A DNA stretch of 64,000 nucleotides from Diphasiastrum complanatum (GCA_029204225.1 CM055096.1:28657995-28721994), one strand, 5' to 3'. Shown: positions 12,102 through 29,453, counted from the stretch's first letter. Made by a program: numbers and translations. Notes: generated from the sequence alone by a model not told the origin.

Positions 12102-12522
12102 CTTCTGTGGTGGTTTAGGTGTAGGCTTGGGTTTCCTGGGATGTAGCTCCGTCTGGAGGTTGCCCAGGTTACTACCAATACTTCTTCTCTGCTTATGGGT
12201 GTCTCTAGTGTCTCTACGACGATGAAATTCACAGGTGGCCGATCATTTTCTATGTGCGCCCCCGTTGTATATACTGAAGTGGCCTTGATGGCCCCGCCGT
12301 TCTGTCCTCCTGGGGTCTATGGTTTACTGGCCCAGACATCCCATTCCCAAAGTTTACTTCGTCTCTACGTACCTAGCATCTATTTTCCAAGTGTCCAAGC
12401 CTCTTGCAGTACCCGCACACTTGGTTGGGACAGTTTCAGTTCAAATGATTCTCTCTACAGTGTCTACACACTAAGGGGTTTGGTCCCTCTATGGGGTGTC
12501 TCTGGCCCAACAAATTTTGATG

Positions 12523-13293
12523 TCATTTGAGAAAGTTTACATCCGCTGCTAGGGTTTGCATATTTTCACTCATCACATCCATGTATCCTTTCAGCATGGC
12601 TTGCATATCACCTAATTCTACGTTGGAGCCTATGCTCTCATAGCCTCTATTGGGCATTTGTGCCTGGAGCCTTCGTGCATTTTGCGTTTGCGCTTCCTTG
12701 CCTTGTCGGGGTTCAATAGCTTGTATGGGACAGAGTTCCACTATAGGGTGTGCTCCTATAGTTGCGATTGGACCTCGTTTGTGGGCTTGAGTTCAAGTTG
12801 TTCACTGCTTGTGATAGGTGGGATGTGTGGGCAACCGCAATCTGTGCATCTTCTACCACGATCACCTTTTCTATTGCCTCAGCCAACGTCTAGGAGTTAC
12901 TCTGACGACGTACAATCATTTGTATGTCATTCTTGAGCCCTCGCAAAAAGAAGGTCAGTAGTAATAGGGGTGGTAGTAGCACAGTGGGTTCCACTTGGCG
13001 TGACAACTCTGTCAAACGACGCCAATATTGTTGGATGGTTTTCTTATTTCCTTGTTGTAGGAAAGTCAGTGTGAATGGTAGGCCCATCGTCGTTGGCGGG
13101 CATACTTAATAAAAAGCAACCTATGGAACTTCTCGATGGTGTGAATTGAGCCTCTTTGCAGACTATGATACCAGTGCCTAGCCGTTCCAGTCAAAGTGGT
13201 GGCGAAAAACATCATTTCATGTTGTGGGTGATGGGGGCAATGAAGATAGATGAACGCGAATAGAGCATGAATATTGCGGAACAACTCTCCCAT
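12523..13293 (-). pseudogene. Ty3/gypsy gag remnant
   Basis: The minus strand carries a Retrotrans_gag-type domain: NIHALFAFIYLHCP, then GTARHWYHSL, then FHRLLFIKYARQRR (13293-13066). After a frameshift it continues with QQGNKKTIQQYWRRLTELSR and FFLRGLKNDIQ (to 12890). A coiled segment (12741-12523) ends in MSENMQTLAADVNFLK and resembles the gag tail at 34941-35100. Several shifts and stops break the frame. This would be the capsid protein of a gypsy element and is now non-functional. Confidence 0.85.
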
Positions 13294-14640
13294 TCTAATC
13301 AGCTGCTAGATGCAAAAACAATCTAATAGACAGCTTATGCTAAATGTAATCACAACTTTAAGTGTCCTAATTGCCCAACAAGATCTCAAAAATTAGTTCA
13401 TACTCTCAAAGACAAAAGTACAGTCCACCGAAAAGATTAGAAATGGTTTGTGTGTGGTATCAATGTGAAGTATGGTTCTGAAATAAATGGAAAGAGCAGT
13501 ATGATATCGCGAGTTCCTCAGGCGTCAAAGACAGCCATCGTCTGATCAAAAATTGAGGAGTCGTAGACGTTCGTGTTTTGATCAGAGTGAGTAAACAAGC
13601 ACGATCAAACAACGATAGAGTGCATTCAATCACAACAAGCATTCATCTACATTATACACAGATAAAAAGCAAGCTGCTGCTATATTACACTGAAGCACGA
13701 ATAGCAAAATGACGACGTAATTGGGAGGCTCAAATAATACGTCTTCTGGGCGGAGCGACTCATATAATCTGTGCTAGGATGATCTACTTATAAATTGCAT
13801 CCATGTATTAACTACATTAAATGTTTGTCACCTAATTAGGTAAGCCATTGTACTTGGAAGTATTTGGCTTTTGTGACAACTATACATAATATATACGGTC
13901 AACAAATCAAGAACGTTGACTGACCATCATCCATAGAGTTGATAACCCAAAGTGAAGCATTAACAATTACTGAGAACCAGAGCAAATAACAACCAAATAG
14001 CTACTGACTTTTATATGTTTGTGCCCTATGATATACTGCACTTTTGAGAGACAAAATGCTGGTTTGACCATTGCTCCCCTCAAAAAATTTCAGCCACAAG
14101 CTATTTTTCCAAAAAAAAAAATTAAATTTAAATTTTTTCTCGTTTCGTGGTTCGAATCCCGATGCTACGGACCCTGCGCATCGAGATTCGCTGCAACTAT
14201 GAGTGAACTACTTTTATGAGTATTAAAGAGCAGTCAAATATAATTTGCTTATGCTACCATTTTGTCTAATTGCATTTATGCACGTGAAATTATATTCTGT
14301 TTTTGTTTTGTCATTTCTCATATACAAACATGTAATAAATTTCTGTGGCTTTTCACTAAAAAAGATGGTTCCACTTCTCATGTTTCAGACAACATGTTTC
14401 TGCACTTTAAAATGCCTGTATATACTTCAATAGAGATCCCGATTGTAAATTTGATAGAGGTAAGTAATCATAATATTCAAATATGCACAAGTGTACAAAT
14501 GTCAAAGGTAACACGTGACACATTAGAAGAAACAAACGTTTTCTTGCATAAATGGTGAAAAGACAACCAAGTCTTTTACCAGACAACAAACACAACTTTA
14601 TGAAAAATATCAAAACAACAAGCTTAAAAATAATGTTCTG
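13294..14640. other. No supported gene; gypsy 5' side then OPR-A 3' flank
   Basis: No coding region. The part nearest 13300 may be leader or LTR of the minus-strand gypsy remnant, but I found no matching LTR or primer-binding site. The part near 14560-14640 is the 3' flank of OPR-A. A GGTTCGAATCC string near 14152 does not fold into a tRNA T-arm. Confidence 0.4.
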
Positions 14641-14679
14641 CAGCATAGCTCTGGCCTCTTTTTATGGGGAAGCATTATG

Positions 14680-17268
<2,589 letters not shown>

Positions 17269-18354
17269 GATACCTATTGCTCTTCCTTCAGCCCAGAAAC
17301 AAAAACTTTGCTGCTAATCACTCAAAAAACACCTACCCAATCAGCAAGATCAGTAGAATTTCACCCACTTTATGGATGAATGCTTCAAATCTGCATCAGC
17401 GAAAAAGGGCAGTGATTGACAAGAGGAATGTTTGAGTTTGTGTTATTCAAATCTTCTCCAAAAATTTATACAAGAAGAAGAGGAAATTTTACGACACGTG
17501 GCAAGATCTAACCGTTTATGAGGAGATCCAACGGCAGTGGTCGTTTTATGATGGCTTGCTGTGGAGAGCTGACGATAGGCTGAGCAGGAAATTCTAGAAC
17601 CATAGAGTCGTAGATTTCCGTATCTTTATTTGGCACACGAAGAGCGTTAGTCCTCCACCGTTGGATATGCTGAAAAGCATTCAGATCCTTTACTATTCAT
17701 CCATGAGCCATTGAGATGTCCACACGTGTCAAGGCAGGCGGCCTAAAAGCCGTGTGCACGTAAGGGACCCAACACAGAGAATCCGGGGCTGCAGATTCAT
17801 TGAATCTGAGCTGAAAAGAGAGGGGGCGTCCTTTCGAGGCACCATATATTTTATCCCAAGCCATTCAATCTTTGGCACGTGTTCTTTGGCCTAGTCTATA
17901 AGGCTTAACCTCTACATAAAAGAATATATGTGTCAATATTAATTTGATGTGTCATTGCCATTGCCATTGCTCATGATTTTCATTTACTCCATCTTTTGTA
18001 CATGACATGGCTCTCTCTCAACCACTCACCCTCACGAGCCACTCTACTCCCAAAATTTTGGACACGTGTGATAATCCTTATGCTTGGCTTCTGAAACTCC
18101 CCTTATGGGCCTCATCCGAATCTAAGTTTTCTTCTTCTTCTACTTCTTTCTGTAAAAATCCTGGAGAAGATTTAATCAACATAAACTCAAACAATCCTCA
18201 AGTCAGTCACTCTCTTGAAAGCTTATACAGATCATTTGAAGCATTCATCCATAAAGCAGTTGCAATTCTGTTGAATTTGCTGATTGGGTAGTTTTTTTAG
18301 TGATTAGCAACAAAGCTTTTGTTTCGGGGCTGAACGAAGCGGAAAAGGCATATC
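17269..18354. promoter_or_regulatory. Divergent OPR-A / OPR-D promoter region with G-boxes
   Basis: This is the intergenic region between OPR-A (minus) and pseudogene OPR-D (plus). CACGTG G-boxes occur at 17495-17500, 17723-17728, 17876-17881 and 18063-18068. OPR-A has a TATAAATT box 195 bp before its ATG. The OPR-D side (about 18130-18354) is homologous to the 5' UTR of OPR-C, but a short deletion near 18151 removes the TATAAAAT box. G-boxes are known binding sites of MYC2-type factors in jasmonate responses; that role here is inferred. Confidence 0.65.
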
Positions 18355-19288
18355 ATGGGTGATGAAGCAGTTGCTTTGGATGGCGCCATTGGTCTCAAGA
18401 GCAAGCTTGGCATTAGGAAGCTGCAATGCACGCCAAAGGCTAGTTTGCCTTTCAAATAAAACGAGCCTTTCAAAGAAAGTCAAAAAGTCAATTGAATGGC
18501 AAACTAAAAACTCGCCCTTCAATTTGAAAGGTAACTTTACAAAATCAAATGTCATGCTATTCTAAAGTTTTAAATTGTTATTGTAAAATATAACAAAATT
18601 ATATGTATTAATGGTTGAAAGGTTCATACATTTTTTCAATTGAAAGGTACCCTTGAATATAATGTCATGTGAAAGGACAAAAAGCACAAAAAGCACATCA
18701 GGCTGCTCATTTGACAACTAAGGGTGCATGTCAAATTCCAAGCCTGCTCAAGAGCAAGTAGAGGCCTAGAAGCCAATCTTGAAGGCAGTTCATGACAAAG
18801 GTGGCATGAGTCTTCTGCTCGATCTGGCATGTCGAAGAGTTTCACATATAGGTATCGTTGTTTTGTCCAGTTCTTGCTTTGTCGTCACCCTCCCTAGTTT
18901 CTGCATCATCATCCAAAACGTTTGAAATTGGTAGCTTCAAAGATTTGTTTAATTTTAAAAAAGATATCGGAGGTTTTGCTTGGTAGGATTTGACAAGGTA
19001 GCTATTATATTGGTTTCCATTTTAAAGATTCATATGGTTTTAGATCTAACTTTTATGACTAACCTTTATAGCTTGATCCAGTAATCATGATCCATCTCTC
19101 AACTATATCATGCAACTTCAAAAAACATTGTGTTCATGGATGAAGCACTTATGTTTTATACGTTTACCAACAAAATTTTAGCTTGAGCTTTTCTCAACTG
19201 ATCGATTTTGAAAGTTTTTGGTTGCTTTTGGTGGCTCCAAAATCAAATTACGAGTTATCTACATTAAATTGTTAGATAATTGTAAAAC
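18355..19288 (+). pseudogene. OPR pseudogene OPR-D
   Basis: A plus-strand relative of OPR-C. It keeps the 5' UTR homology, the ATG at 18355 and about 31 bp of exon 1. It then jumps directly into exon 3 (TTGGTCTCAAGAG), so the rest of exon 1, intron 1, exon 2, intron 2 and the start of exon 3 are deleted. Exon 3 is interrupted by a 345-bp inverted-repeat element (18402-18746) and resumes with AAGTAGAGGCCTAGAAGCC, including a changed stop-generating TAG. Intron 3 homology continues to about 19288, where exons 4 and 5 are missing and copia sequence follows. The loss of the TATA box, the deletions and the insertion rule out function. Confidence 0.9.
18402..18746. mobile_element. hAT-like MITE inserted in OPR-D exon 3
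   Basis: A 345-bp insertion flanked by a perfect 8-bp duplication CTCAAGAG (18394-18401 and 18747-18754) that is single in OPR-A, B and C. Its ends are imperfect inverted repeats: CAAGCTTGGCATTAG at the left against CAGGCTTGGAATTTG read from the right, with a shared ATGCAC further in. An 8-bp duplication and CA-starting termini fit the hAT superfamily. It has no coding capacity. Confidence 0.8.
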
Positions 19289-19342
19289 CGTTTTTGGATT
19301 AGCATAGTGTGAAATGAACTAATGGTCAAGATGACGATTGAA

Positions 19343-19600
19343 ATTAGTCCATTAGTTGATTCACGAGTCCTTGACAAGCTTGAGGGAGCGAACTATGCCA
19401 ATTGGAGTTAAAAGATGAGATTGATCCTTGAAGAGAGAGGGCTGTGGGGAGTGGGAACGATCTCGTGGATCGTAGTGAGGAAGGGGTTCCCGTGGATGCG
19501 GCTACAGCAGAAGCATGGGGAATCAAAGAGAGAAGCACATACTTTGTTAAAAAATGAGATAGAACTATCAACATATGATCAACAAATAATGGGTCAAAAT
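19343..19600 (+). pseudogene. Ty1/copia gag fragment
   Basis: The plus strand reads LDKLEGANYANWS, a stop, then KMRLILEERGLWGV. This is the N-terminal signature of copia gag (normally a W-x-x-K-M pattern without the stop). The similarity fades by about 19570. It truncates the OPR-D pseudogene on its 3' side. Confidence 0.75.
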
Positions 19601-20189
19601 AGATGATGAACGTACAAGATTCAAGAACATATAAAATCTTAACTTGCTCATTTCTTGGTCAAATCTAAAACATCATACCTCCAAAAAATGAAGTATGATG
19701 TACAATGTTAGACCCTTGTATATGGAAAGCATTGACAACAGATAGATCAAACCTTACAAGGAATAGAGTAAACGAATCAAAATCAAGAAAATGTGTAAAA
19801 CCTTCAACAAATTCAACATGCCTCTGGAATCAAATGAATCATGGTTTATTGTGCATCTGATTTTTTGGATTTAAAGCTTTGATACCACATATGTCAAGTG
19901 TCTATGCCAAGAAACTTAGCCAAAATAAAAGTCATTCTACCAAAAAACAAGAAAGTACAATAACACTTACGTTGATGACACAACAGAGTCAAAATAAAAC
20001 ACAATAGTCATCAATTGTTATTGAATTTCAAGCGATTAGAGTACAATACATAGTAGTTCATGTGAATAAAAGGCACATATGGGCAATCTCAATATCTCAT
20101 TGTGAGAACTCTCCAAGTTTCTCACAATGAAAATGAGCCAAAGGATTTACTCTTTATTGTCAGTAAGCTATTTAAAGTCAAAATTAAGA
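19567..20189 (-). mobile_element. Copia leader, primer-binding site and LTR fragment
   Basis: At 19876-19892 the minus strand reads TGGTATCAAAGC, a copia primer-binding site. The leader lies below it (19567-19880) and LTR-like sequence above it (about 19893-20189). The same leader and site recur in the same orientation at about 53113-53420. The LTR is incomplete and no gag in the right orientation is attached. Confidence 0.6.
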
Positions 20190-21293
20190 ACTTAGCTATA
20201 TTGTAATCGTCACTACATAGTTAGTAGGTTTAAGTGGCCTCACGAGGACTTCACTTCACTTATTAAAGCTAATAGATTGTTCTGGAACTTATGAAGCTTT
20301 ATAAACTATTTTTATGGATTAGCCCATTTGTGTTTGGAGCACATTTTAGAAATATGATAACATATGCACTCATAAAGCAACAATATTAACAAGGTAAGAG
20401 GATGAGCCGTTATTTTCTATAATGTGCCCATAAACACACATTATCGATCATGATGTGATGCAAATATGTTACTCTAAAGTTATATCAAGTCCACTAATTA
20501 GCCCCAATAAGAGCTAAATTTTGAGGTTTCATCGCATAGAGCTTTGTTTTTCTAATACCATCCAAAGTTTAGGGCTCTAAGACTTACTATTTCAAGGGTT
20601 CGTCCGTGAGGAGTGTTTAGTCTTAGGGCTTAAAATTACCGCCAAGCAAAATTTGTAAGAGAAATGAAAGACTCGTTATAATGTCCTAGGTATGGGAGAT
20701 TCCAAAACTCATTCTAGATCGTGCATTTACGTAAGATTTGTGACACATGATATTGTTTATGGAACATATGAAAATTTGAGCTATCCACAATCATCAATAG
20801 AGTGCAACTCCTAATGTTGATCTCCAAATAATTGTAATGAATTTCTCAACAAGGTAAATCTTTTGATCATTTGCAATTGCGTAATGAATTTCCCAACAAG
20901 ATAAATCTTTTGATCATTTGCAATCACCATGGTTTACAAGTTGAACATCTTTCTTTTGTGAAGAGTTGTGCATATTGATGGCCAACAACTTTGTCCTCGA
21001 ACTAACTTCCATGCAAGTCTTTGATAATTGCAATGGTAAGAACTACTCTTCCACCATGGTGCTACTCAAGCTTTATGCAAATGTAGAAGATTCTTCCATT
21101 AAAAATAGTCATTTTGTCCGTTTAATAGGGGAGGCTACACCCACAAGCCACTAAAAAGCTTGAATGAATGGTGAAAAGATGAGCAAATATTTTTCCAAAC
21201 AATAATCACAACTCAATATAAATTCTGAAAAATAATCTTAAAAATAGTTTTGTGCAGCATAGCTCTGGCCTCTTTTTATGGGGAAGCATTATG
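20190..21293. other. 3' flank of OPR-B; outer part of the left inverted arm
   Basis: No gene. The sequence is homologous, in inverted orientation, to 51230-52650 beyond OPR-C, for example in the blocks at 20940-21160 and 20200-20440. It lacks the two small inverted-repeat elements found in the OPR-C copy. Confidence 0.7.
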
Positions 21294-24247
<2,954 letters not shown>

Positions 24248-24780
24248 GATGTGCCTTTTCCGCTTCCTTCAGCCCAGAAACAAAAGCTTTGCTGCTAATC
24301 AGTGAAAAAGAACTACCCAATCAGCAAATTCAGCAGAATTCCAACTGGTTTATGGATGAAATGATCTGTATCAGCAAACAAAGGCAGTGAATGAGTTGAG
24401 GATTGTTTGAGTTTGTGTTAATTCAAATCTTCTCCAGGATTTTATAGGATTTTCACAGACAGAAAGAAGAAGAAGAAGAAAATGCAGATTGTGATCAGGG
24501 GAGATGGAACAGGCGTGATGTCAGCGATCGGTATGCACCATTAAGATTATCACATGTGGCAGACTGGCCTCGTGGCCGGCATCCAAGCGTTTGGCAGTCG
24601 TGCACGTGAGTGCGGCCGACCGCGCTTTCAAGCCAGACCACTCAACTACTGCCACGTGGTATACTGTAGTCCACAATATTTCTAATGTTTTATTGTCAAA
24701 GCGAAAGAAATAAGGGTCACGTGATGGTGGGTTGCTGAGGAAGAGCCACGTCATCGACAAACAAGAGAGTAAATGAAACT
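24248..24780 (-). promoter_or_regulatory. OPR-B promoter with TATA and three G-boxes
   Basis: TATAAAAT lies at 24439-24446 on the minus strand, 192 bp before the ATG. CACGTG boxes are at 24603-24608, 24653-24658 and 24718-24723. Homology to the OPR-C promoter runs to about 24675, which marks the inner boundary of the inverted arm. A TC-rich leader (GAA repeats on the plus strand near 24465-24480) is shared with OPR-C. Confidence 0.7.
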
Positions 24781-25195
24781 TTGTTAGCAATGGCAAGGCC
24801 TTACGTCAAGACCCCCAAAAAGGTAGTCTATATATTATTAACAAATAATAAAGATTGGACTTTCAAGGTAGGGGCCTTTTTAGTGCCTTTTCATGATGCT
24901 AAAGTGAGAAAGTTAAAATCAATGTTGCTCACTTCGTTTCATAAAGCCCTTGGCACCATGAATGGTAATGGGGACTCCCAAGGCTGGTTTCATTAAAGGC
25001 AGGTCTTTGTTTCAAAATATTCTTAGTGTTTGGTCTACCATTGATACTTCTCTTTGGTTCAACTATCCAGCTCTTCTTCTTAATTTCGACTTTGATAAGG
25101 CCTTTGACCGGAGTAGTTGGAATTACATATTTGTCTACTGCCATTCGTTTGGAATTCCTGATTATCTTACTAAACTCATCGCGAAATGTTGAAAC
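24781..25195 (+). pseudogene. LINE (non-LTR) reverse transcriptase fragment
   Basis: The plus strand encodes part of an L1-type RT: KAGFIKGRSLFQNIL, then LLNFDFDKAFDRSSWNYIF, then SFGIPDYLTKLI. These match the palm region around the first catalytic Asp (FDKAFDR). An upstream frame (24781-24990) is shifted. Neither the FADD motif nor an endonuclease is present. A dead 5'- and 3'-truncated copy. Confidence 0.85.
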
Positions 25196-25439
25196 AACTA
25201 AAAACCCATTGCTTCAAGAAGAGGGCCAGCAGTCTGAAGCCATGGTTTGATCAGGGCGTCAGAAGGCAAAGCCCAGATCTGGGTGGCAGATGACACTTGG
25301 CAGGTTACGACCTGCTTAGTGCTAGGATCGTCAGAGGAGGAGGAGGAGGATGCCATGTTAGCAGATGAATATTAAGGTCTGTTAACAAAGGAGAAGCACG
25401 AATCGAGAGCTGTGAGTGCAAATGATGGCTTGTAGAAAG

Positions 25440-26990
25440 TACCAATTATTTTACTGGCATTCCTGCATCTTGACCATAGACCAACTAAAATGGCATTCGG
25501 TCAGTGCTTCCCTTGTAAGCTGTCCTAAATGCCCACAAAGCAACATGTAACTTGTGCTCCCAATCAGATCTGCTAGCTTCGACTGTTTTCGTGAGTACGC
25601 TACATAGGATCTTATTGGATGATTCTGCCTATCCATTAACCCGAGGATAATACGGCATGCTGAATCTATGGAATTCCTCTAATAGGAACTTGATGGTCTC
25701 ATTGACGAAATGGCTTCCGCGATCGCTGACTATCTCCACTGGGCATCCGAAGCGCACAATGATATTCTCATACAGAAACATGTCAGTCAATTGTCCGCAC
25801 TGCCTTGGCTTTAACCCACTCGGTGAGGTAATCTGTGGCCACGATAATATATCGGACTTGTGAATTCTTGCAGCAGGATGAATTGGACCGATATAATCCA
25901 ATCCCCACTTCTTGAATGGTGCTTGACCTAGAACTGGATGTAATAGATCATAATTCTGTCTTGTTGGCCTCCTAGCTCTTTGGCACACATCTCGTTTCTT
26001 CAGGTATTCATCCGTATCTTTATGAATCGTTGGCCACCAGCATCCTGATTGCAAGATCTTGCGAACCGTAATGTCAGATGAAAAATGACCACCACCCATG
26101 CTTTCATGCAAAATTGAGATAATTTCAGTGGCCTCGTGTGGAAGAATACACCTTCGAAGAATACCATTTGGTCCTCTTCGATAGAACTGGCCGACAATCA
26201 GCTAATAAGGTCTAGCTTTCAAAATCAGTTTCCGCTGTTCCACCTTGGGTAAAGACTTATCCGGTTGGCCCCACATTAGATTCTCAACTATATCTATGGC
26301 CCATTCTGGTATAGTATCAATGTAGAATAAGACAGCATCAAGTAGCTCATCATCAGGTAAGGCCGCAGTTTCCTTTCCCTTGATTCGTGACAAATGATCC
26401 GCCATGTAGTGCAACTTTCCCTTGCGAACCACTATCCGAAAGTCAAACTCCAACAGCAGGAGTAACCAGCGAGTGATTCTCCTTGTGTTGCAAGTTTTAT
26501 GGTTGATGGTCCGTATAAAAAGCAAAATGTGTGGCCATCAAATAATGTCGAAACTTCTTAACCGCGTAAATCATTGCCAGTGCCTCCCGCTTTGTTGTCG
26601 AATAATTTATCTCTGAATCACTGAGCTGATAGCTTGCAGATCAGATTGGAAAATCCTTTTTGTGTTCTCCTAGCTGGGTTAAGACAGCTCCCGTTGCATA
26701 CTTCGATGCGTCTATATGCACATGAAACTCTATGGACCTGGTCCGATTGGGTGGGCGTAATATTGGCGCTGAGACCAATGCACCTTTCAGCTTCTGGAAA
26801 GCCTGTATGGCTTCCTCAGTCCATTGTGGTTCTGTTGTGAGTTTATAGATTGGTCGTGCTAACTCCGCAAAGTCTAGAATGAAGATCCTATAATAGTTAG
26901 CGTGACCCATGAAAATGTAGACTCCGCGGATCGTTCCTGGTGGTGACGGGGTGCAATGTTAACTACTTTTTCCAGATGGGCATGTTTGGT
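25440..26990 (-). pseudogene. Ty3/gypsy pol remnant: RT end, RNase H, integrase
   Basis: Minus strand, in order: RT thumb start (MGHANYYRIFI at 26910), an HIDASKYATGAVL segment, RNase H (SDSEINYSTTKREALAMIYA near 26590), a chromodomain-free linker (HYMADHLSRIKG), then integrase. The integrase shows the zinc region (HESMGGGHF...DVCQR, with the first Cys of the CxxC pair replaced by Arg), the core Asp residues in WGLDYIGPI and EIVSDRGSHF, and a C-terminal LWAFRTAYKGSTDRMPF. An in-frame TAG sits within PRVNG-AESSNK, and shifts separate the domains. RT sequence continues upward to about 27005. There is no gag or protease here. Confidence 0.9.
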
Positions 26991-27021
26991 TGAATCAAAA
27001 GCATCTGGGGGGTTTGAGAAG

Positions 27022-29453
27022 TACGCGATGCTGAGTTGCCAGTTTTATGATGGTTTGTGTTGAATATGAAGTCACGGGTAAAACAGGCAAGAATGGAAGG
27101 AATGGTGATAGCTATGAGACAGTTCGACATCCGAGAAAAAATCGGAGTTTCGAAAACTAGAAACCGAATGTGAATTTGGAGGCCAAAATGTTTAAAATAG
27201 GCCTAAAAAACCCTTTGTGCATTATGAAAGGCCTTTTTGTGAAAAAGAAAGCTAGAAAAAGTTTCAAGAAGATACAATGGCTTTCAATGAAAGGAGGTTA
27301 TGAAAGGCATCTCCTCTCTCACGTGAATAAGGAAGGAGAGAGAGAAACGTTATGTGGTTCAGTCTGTGTAGAAGGAAGAAGAGTTTAGAGATTGTGCATG
27401 CAAAAACTGTGTGTCAGGAAAAATGATCACAGTGCATTCAACCCCTCTGATTTCCAGCATCAATGTTCACCAATGTGTGTACTGATTAATGTCAATGACA
27501 CGAATACTCAATGAATCTTGTCTGAAATTCAAATGCAGTCTGGTAATGATCAAGAGACGCTGAACTTCTGTTTGGACAGCGATCTGATCTGGAGAATGCA
27601 CAATGATTGGCAACTTGAAGAACAAAAATGAAGGCCGTTTTACAACGATCTGTGTGGCATTCAACAACCTCTGTTACATGCAATCATTAACAAAGACATC
27701 TGATTGTTTTCCATGTGAACATGAATGCTAGATAGTTTGCAGACTCTCTATCCATTGGTGGCAACCCTTTGTCAGATCTATGTGTGATCGATGCTGCAGA
27801 TCAACGAACCAGCTTCTGAGCATTGGGTGCAGAACTTCCGATCAGTATGGAGGGCGGAATCCAAACTCGTGGGTTGTGAAGGTTGAGTGGCAGCCTGTCG
27901 CTGATCCTGTTTGAAACCCGGTTGCAGACCAACGAGCTGTAGATCAATGGGAATGCATCAAACCTGTGACAGAAGTGTGTAGAAGGAAGGTGCAGAAGAG
28001 CAATCGAACGAGAGAGAAGAACGCGATCCAGAAAGGTGAAGAGGGCGACCATCTGCGGTTCTGAGCAGACCGGATTCTGTATGTATCTGTGGAAGAGAAG
28101 AGCTGCACATCGCGACCTAGCCCACACCTTCTTGAAGGCCAATTTCTGATTTTTGAAGAAGTGAAAGTGACGGGACCATAAAAGATTGGTACCAGTTCAC
28201 TTCTGCATTTGTTTATTGAAGCACTGAAGCGAGGGATCGGCATCACTCATAATTGAAGAGCCGGCCCTGTCTGACGGACTGATTGAAACCCTTAACCTCT
28301 GGACACACTTTTGGACTGAGAGGCAGTACTGTGATTTTGTTTGAGGTAAGTGGTTATGAAATTTTGTGACTGAAACGAAAATAATGAACTGCTAATAATT
28401 TTACCGATTTTACCATAAATCTTTATTCTGGCTATATTTGGAACCGGTGTCTTGACTGTATGTAATTTACAGTCTGAAGTTTAAATTACTAAAAAGTTGA
28501 ACCACAGTCATAACTTCTGAATTGTGAAAACTTAAGGAACTGATAGCTTTATCTATGAAAACGGCATTTACGATTTTTCTAAAATGTTATAACTTACAAG
28601 GGGCCTTATACAATTTTATATAAAGAAAATTGCGACTGAACTTAAAATGATTATAACTTGTTTGTTTTACATCGGAATTGAACACTCCAAAAAGCAAAAG
28701 TGAGCAAAATTTTGTGTAGAATCCATCTGCAGTGAGAAAACTAAACTTTGGCAGACTGTTTGAAAGTTATTAAGTGATCAGTATCCTAATAAAGAACACA
28801 TCATAATTTGCAATATATGTAATAAGTCTATACTATATAAATATCAGTTCGTTGGAACACACAAACTGAATACTATATCCAAAATTGTTGGAACACACAA
28901 TTTGGAATAATACGATTATGATAAGAAAGAGGTATCACTGTTGGAACATACAGTGTTGATGCCATACTGATACTGTATCCCGTTGATCTTTAAAGAACGA
29001 AAATTAAGCCATATACTATATGGAGATACTGGAAAACAAGGATGGGATGTCTGTGACTATAAATTGTTGGGACTTTCATCAAATCCCTGAACATGATCGT
29101 ATAAGTGTGTTAAACTTTATATCAGAACTATACTATCAAGAATCGATCATTCACATATATATTAACATTGAGTACATACTAGACGAAGAGTGTTGGGCTA
29201 CTGTAGATAGTGAGATTAGTGAAACTGTTACTGAATTGTTACCTGAAGGTAGCTATTCTATTTTAGCCTCGTTACATTTATAAAGAGCTTGGAACCCTCT
29301 TTTAGATAAACCACGGTGTATCCTATAAAGATTCAAGATTGACTGATAGAATCATCGATACTTGCGTAAAGTGAGGTCTGATATTTGATCTTGCTGATTT
29401 ACCCTCTAAACGATTCTAGTTAGTTCAATCCCTTGCTAGAAAATAGTTTAACA
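27022..29453 (+). repeat. Large-LTR copy, inverted relative to the 30.5-kb LTR
   Basis: The sequence is the reverse complement of the LTR at 30494-33439 over most of its length. It ends at 29453 with GTTTAACA, the LTR terminus. The other end is cut at about 27022 and joined to RT-coding sequence also found near 34243-34305. It retains segments that LTR1 lost and LTR2 kept, and the reverse, so it is the most complete of the three copies. TATATAAA lies at 28834-28841. The short frames inside (for example 27801-28246 and 29020-29283) are LTR sequence, not genes. Confidence 0.85.
28845..28963 (+). promoter_or_regulatory. Three consecutive hairpins with a common loop in the LTR
   Basis: Just downstream of TATATAAA (28834-28841) the motif GTTGGAACAYAC occurs three times. 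Each copy is enclosed by a different inverted repeat: 28845-28868 (CAGTTCGT / ACAAACTG, one mismatch), 28879-28905 (CCAAAATTGT / ACAATTTGG, one bulge) and 28931-28963 (GGTATC-ACTGT / ACAGT-GATGCC, with a 3-nt bulge). The loop TGGAACAY is constant while stem sequences differ. The same set is present, inverted, at 30851-30968, where the first stem is perfect. A promoter-proximal RNA structure or an array of protein sites is inferred. Confidence 0.75.

Noticed and set aside
14150-14165. GGTTCGAATCC, a tRNA B-box-like string
   Set aside because: The flanks do not pair into a T-arm, there is no A-box at the right distance, and no cloverleaf can be drawn.
18007-18291. Plus-strand frame of 94 codons before OPR-D
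   Set aside because: The sequence is homologous to the OPR promoter and 5' UTR, so the frame is incidental.
27801-28246. Two overlapping minus-strand frames of about 100 codons
   Set aside because: They lie inside the large LTR copy and have no recognisable domain.
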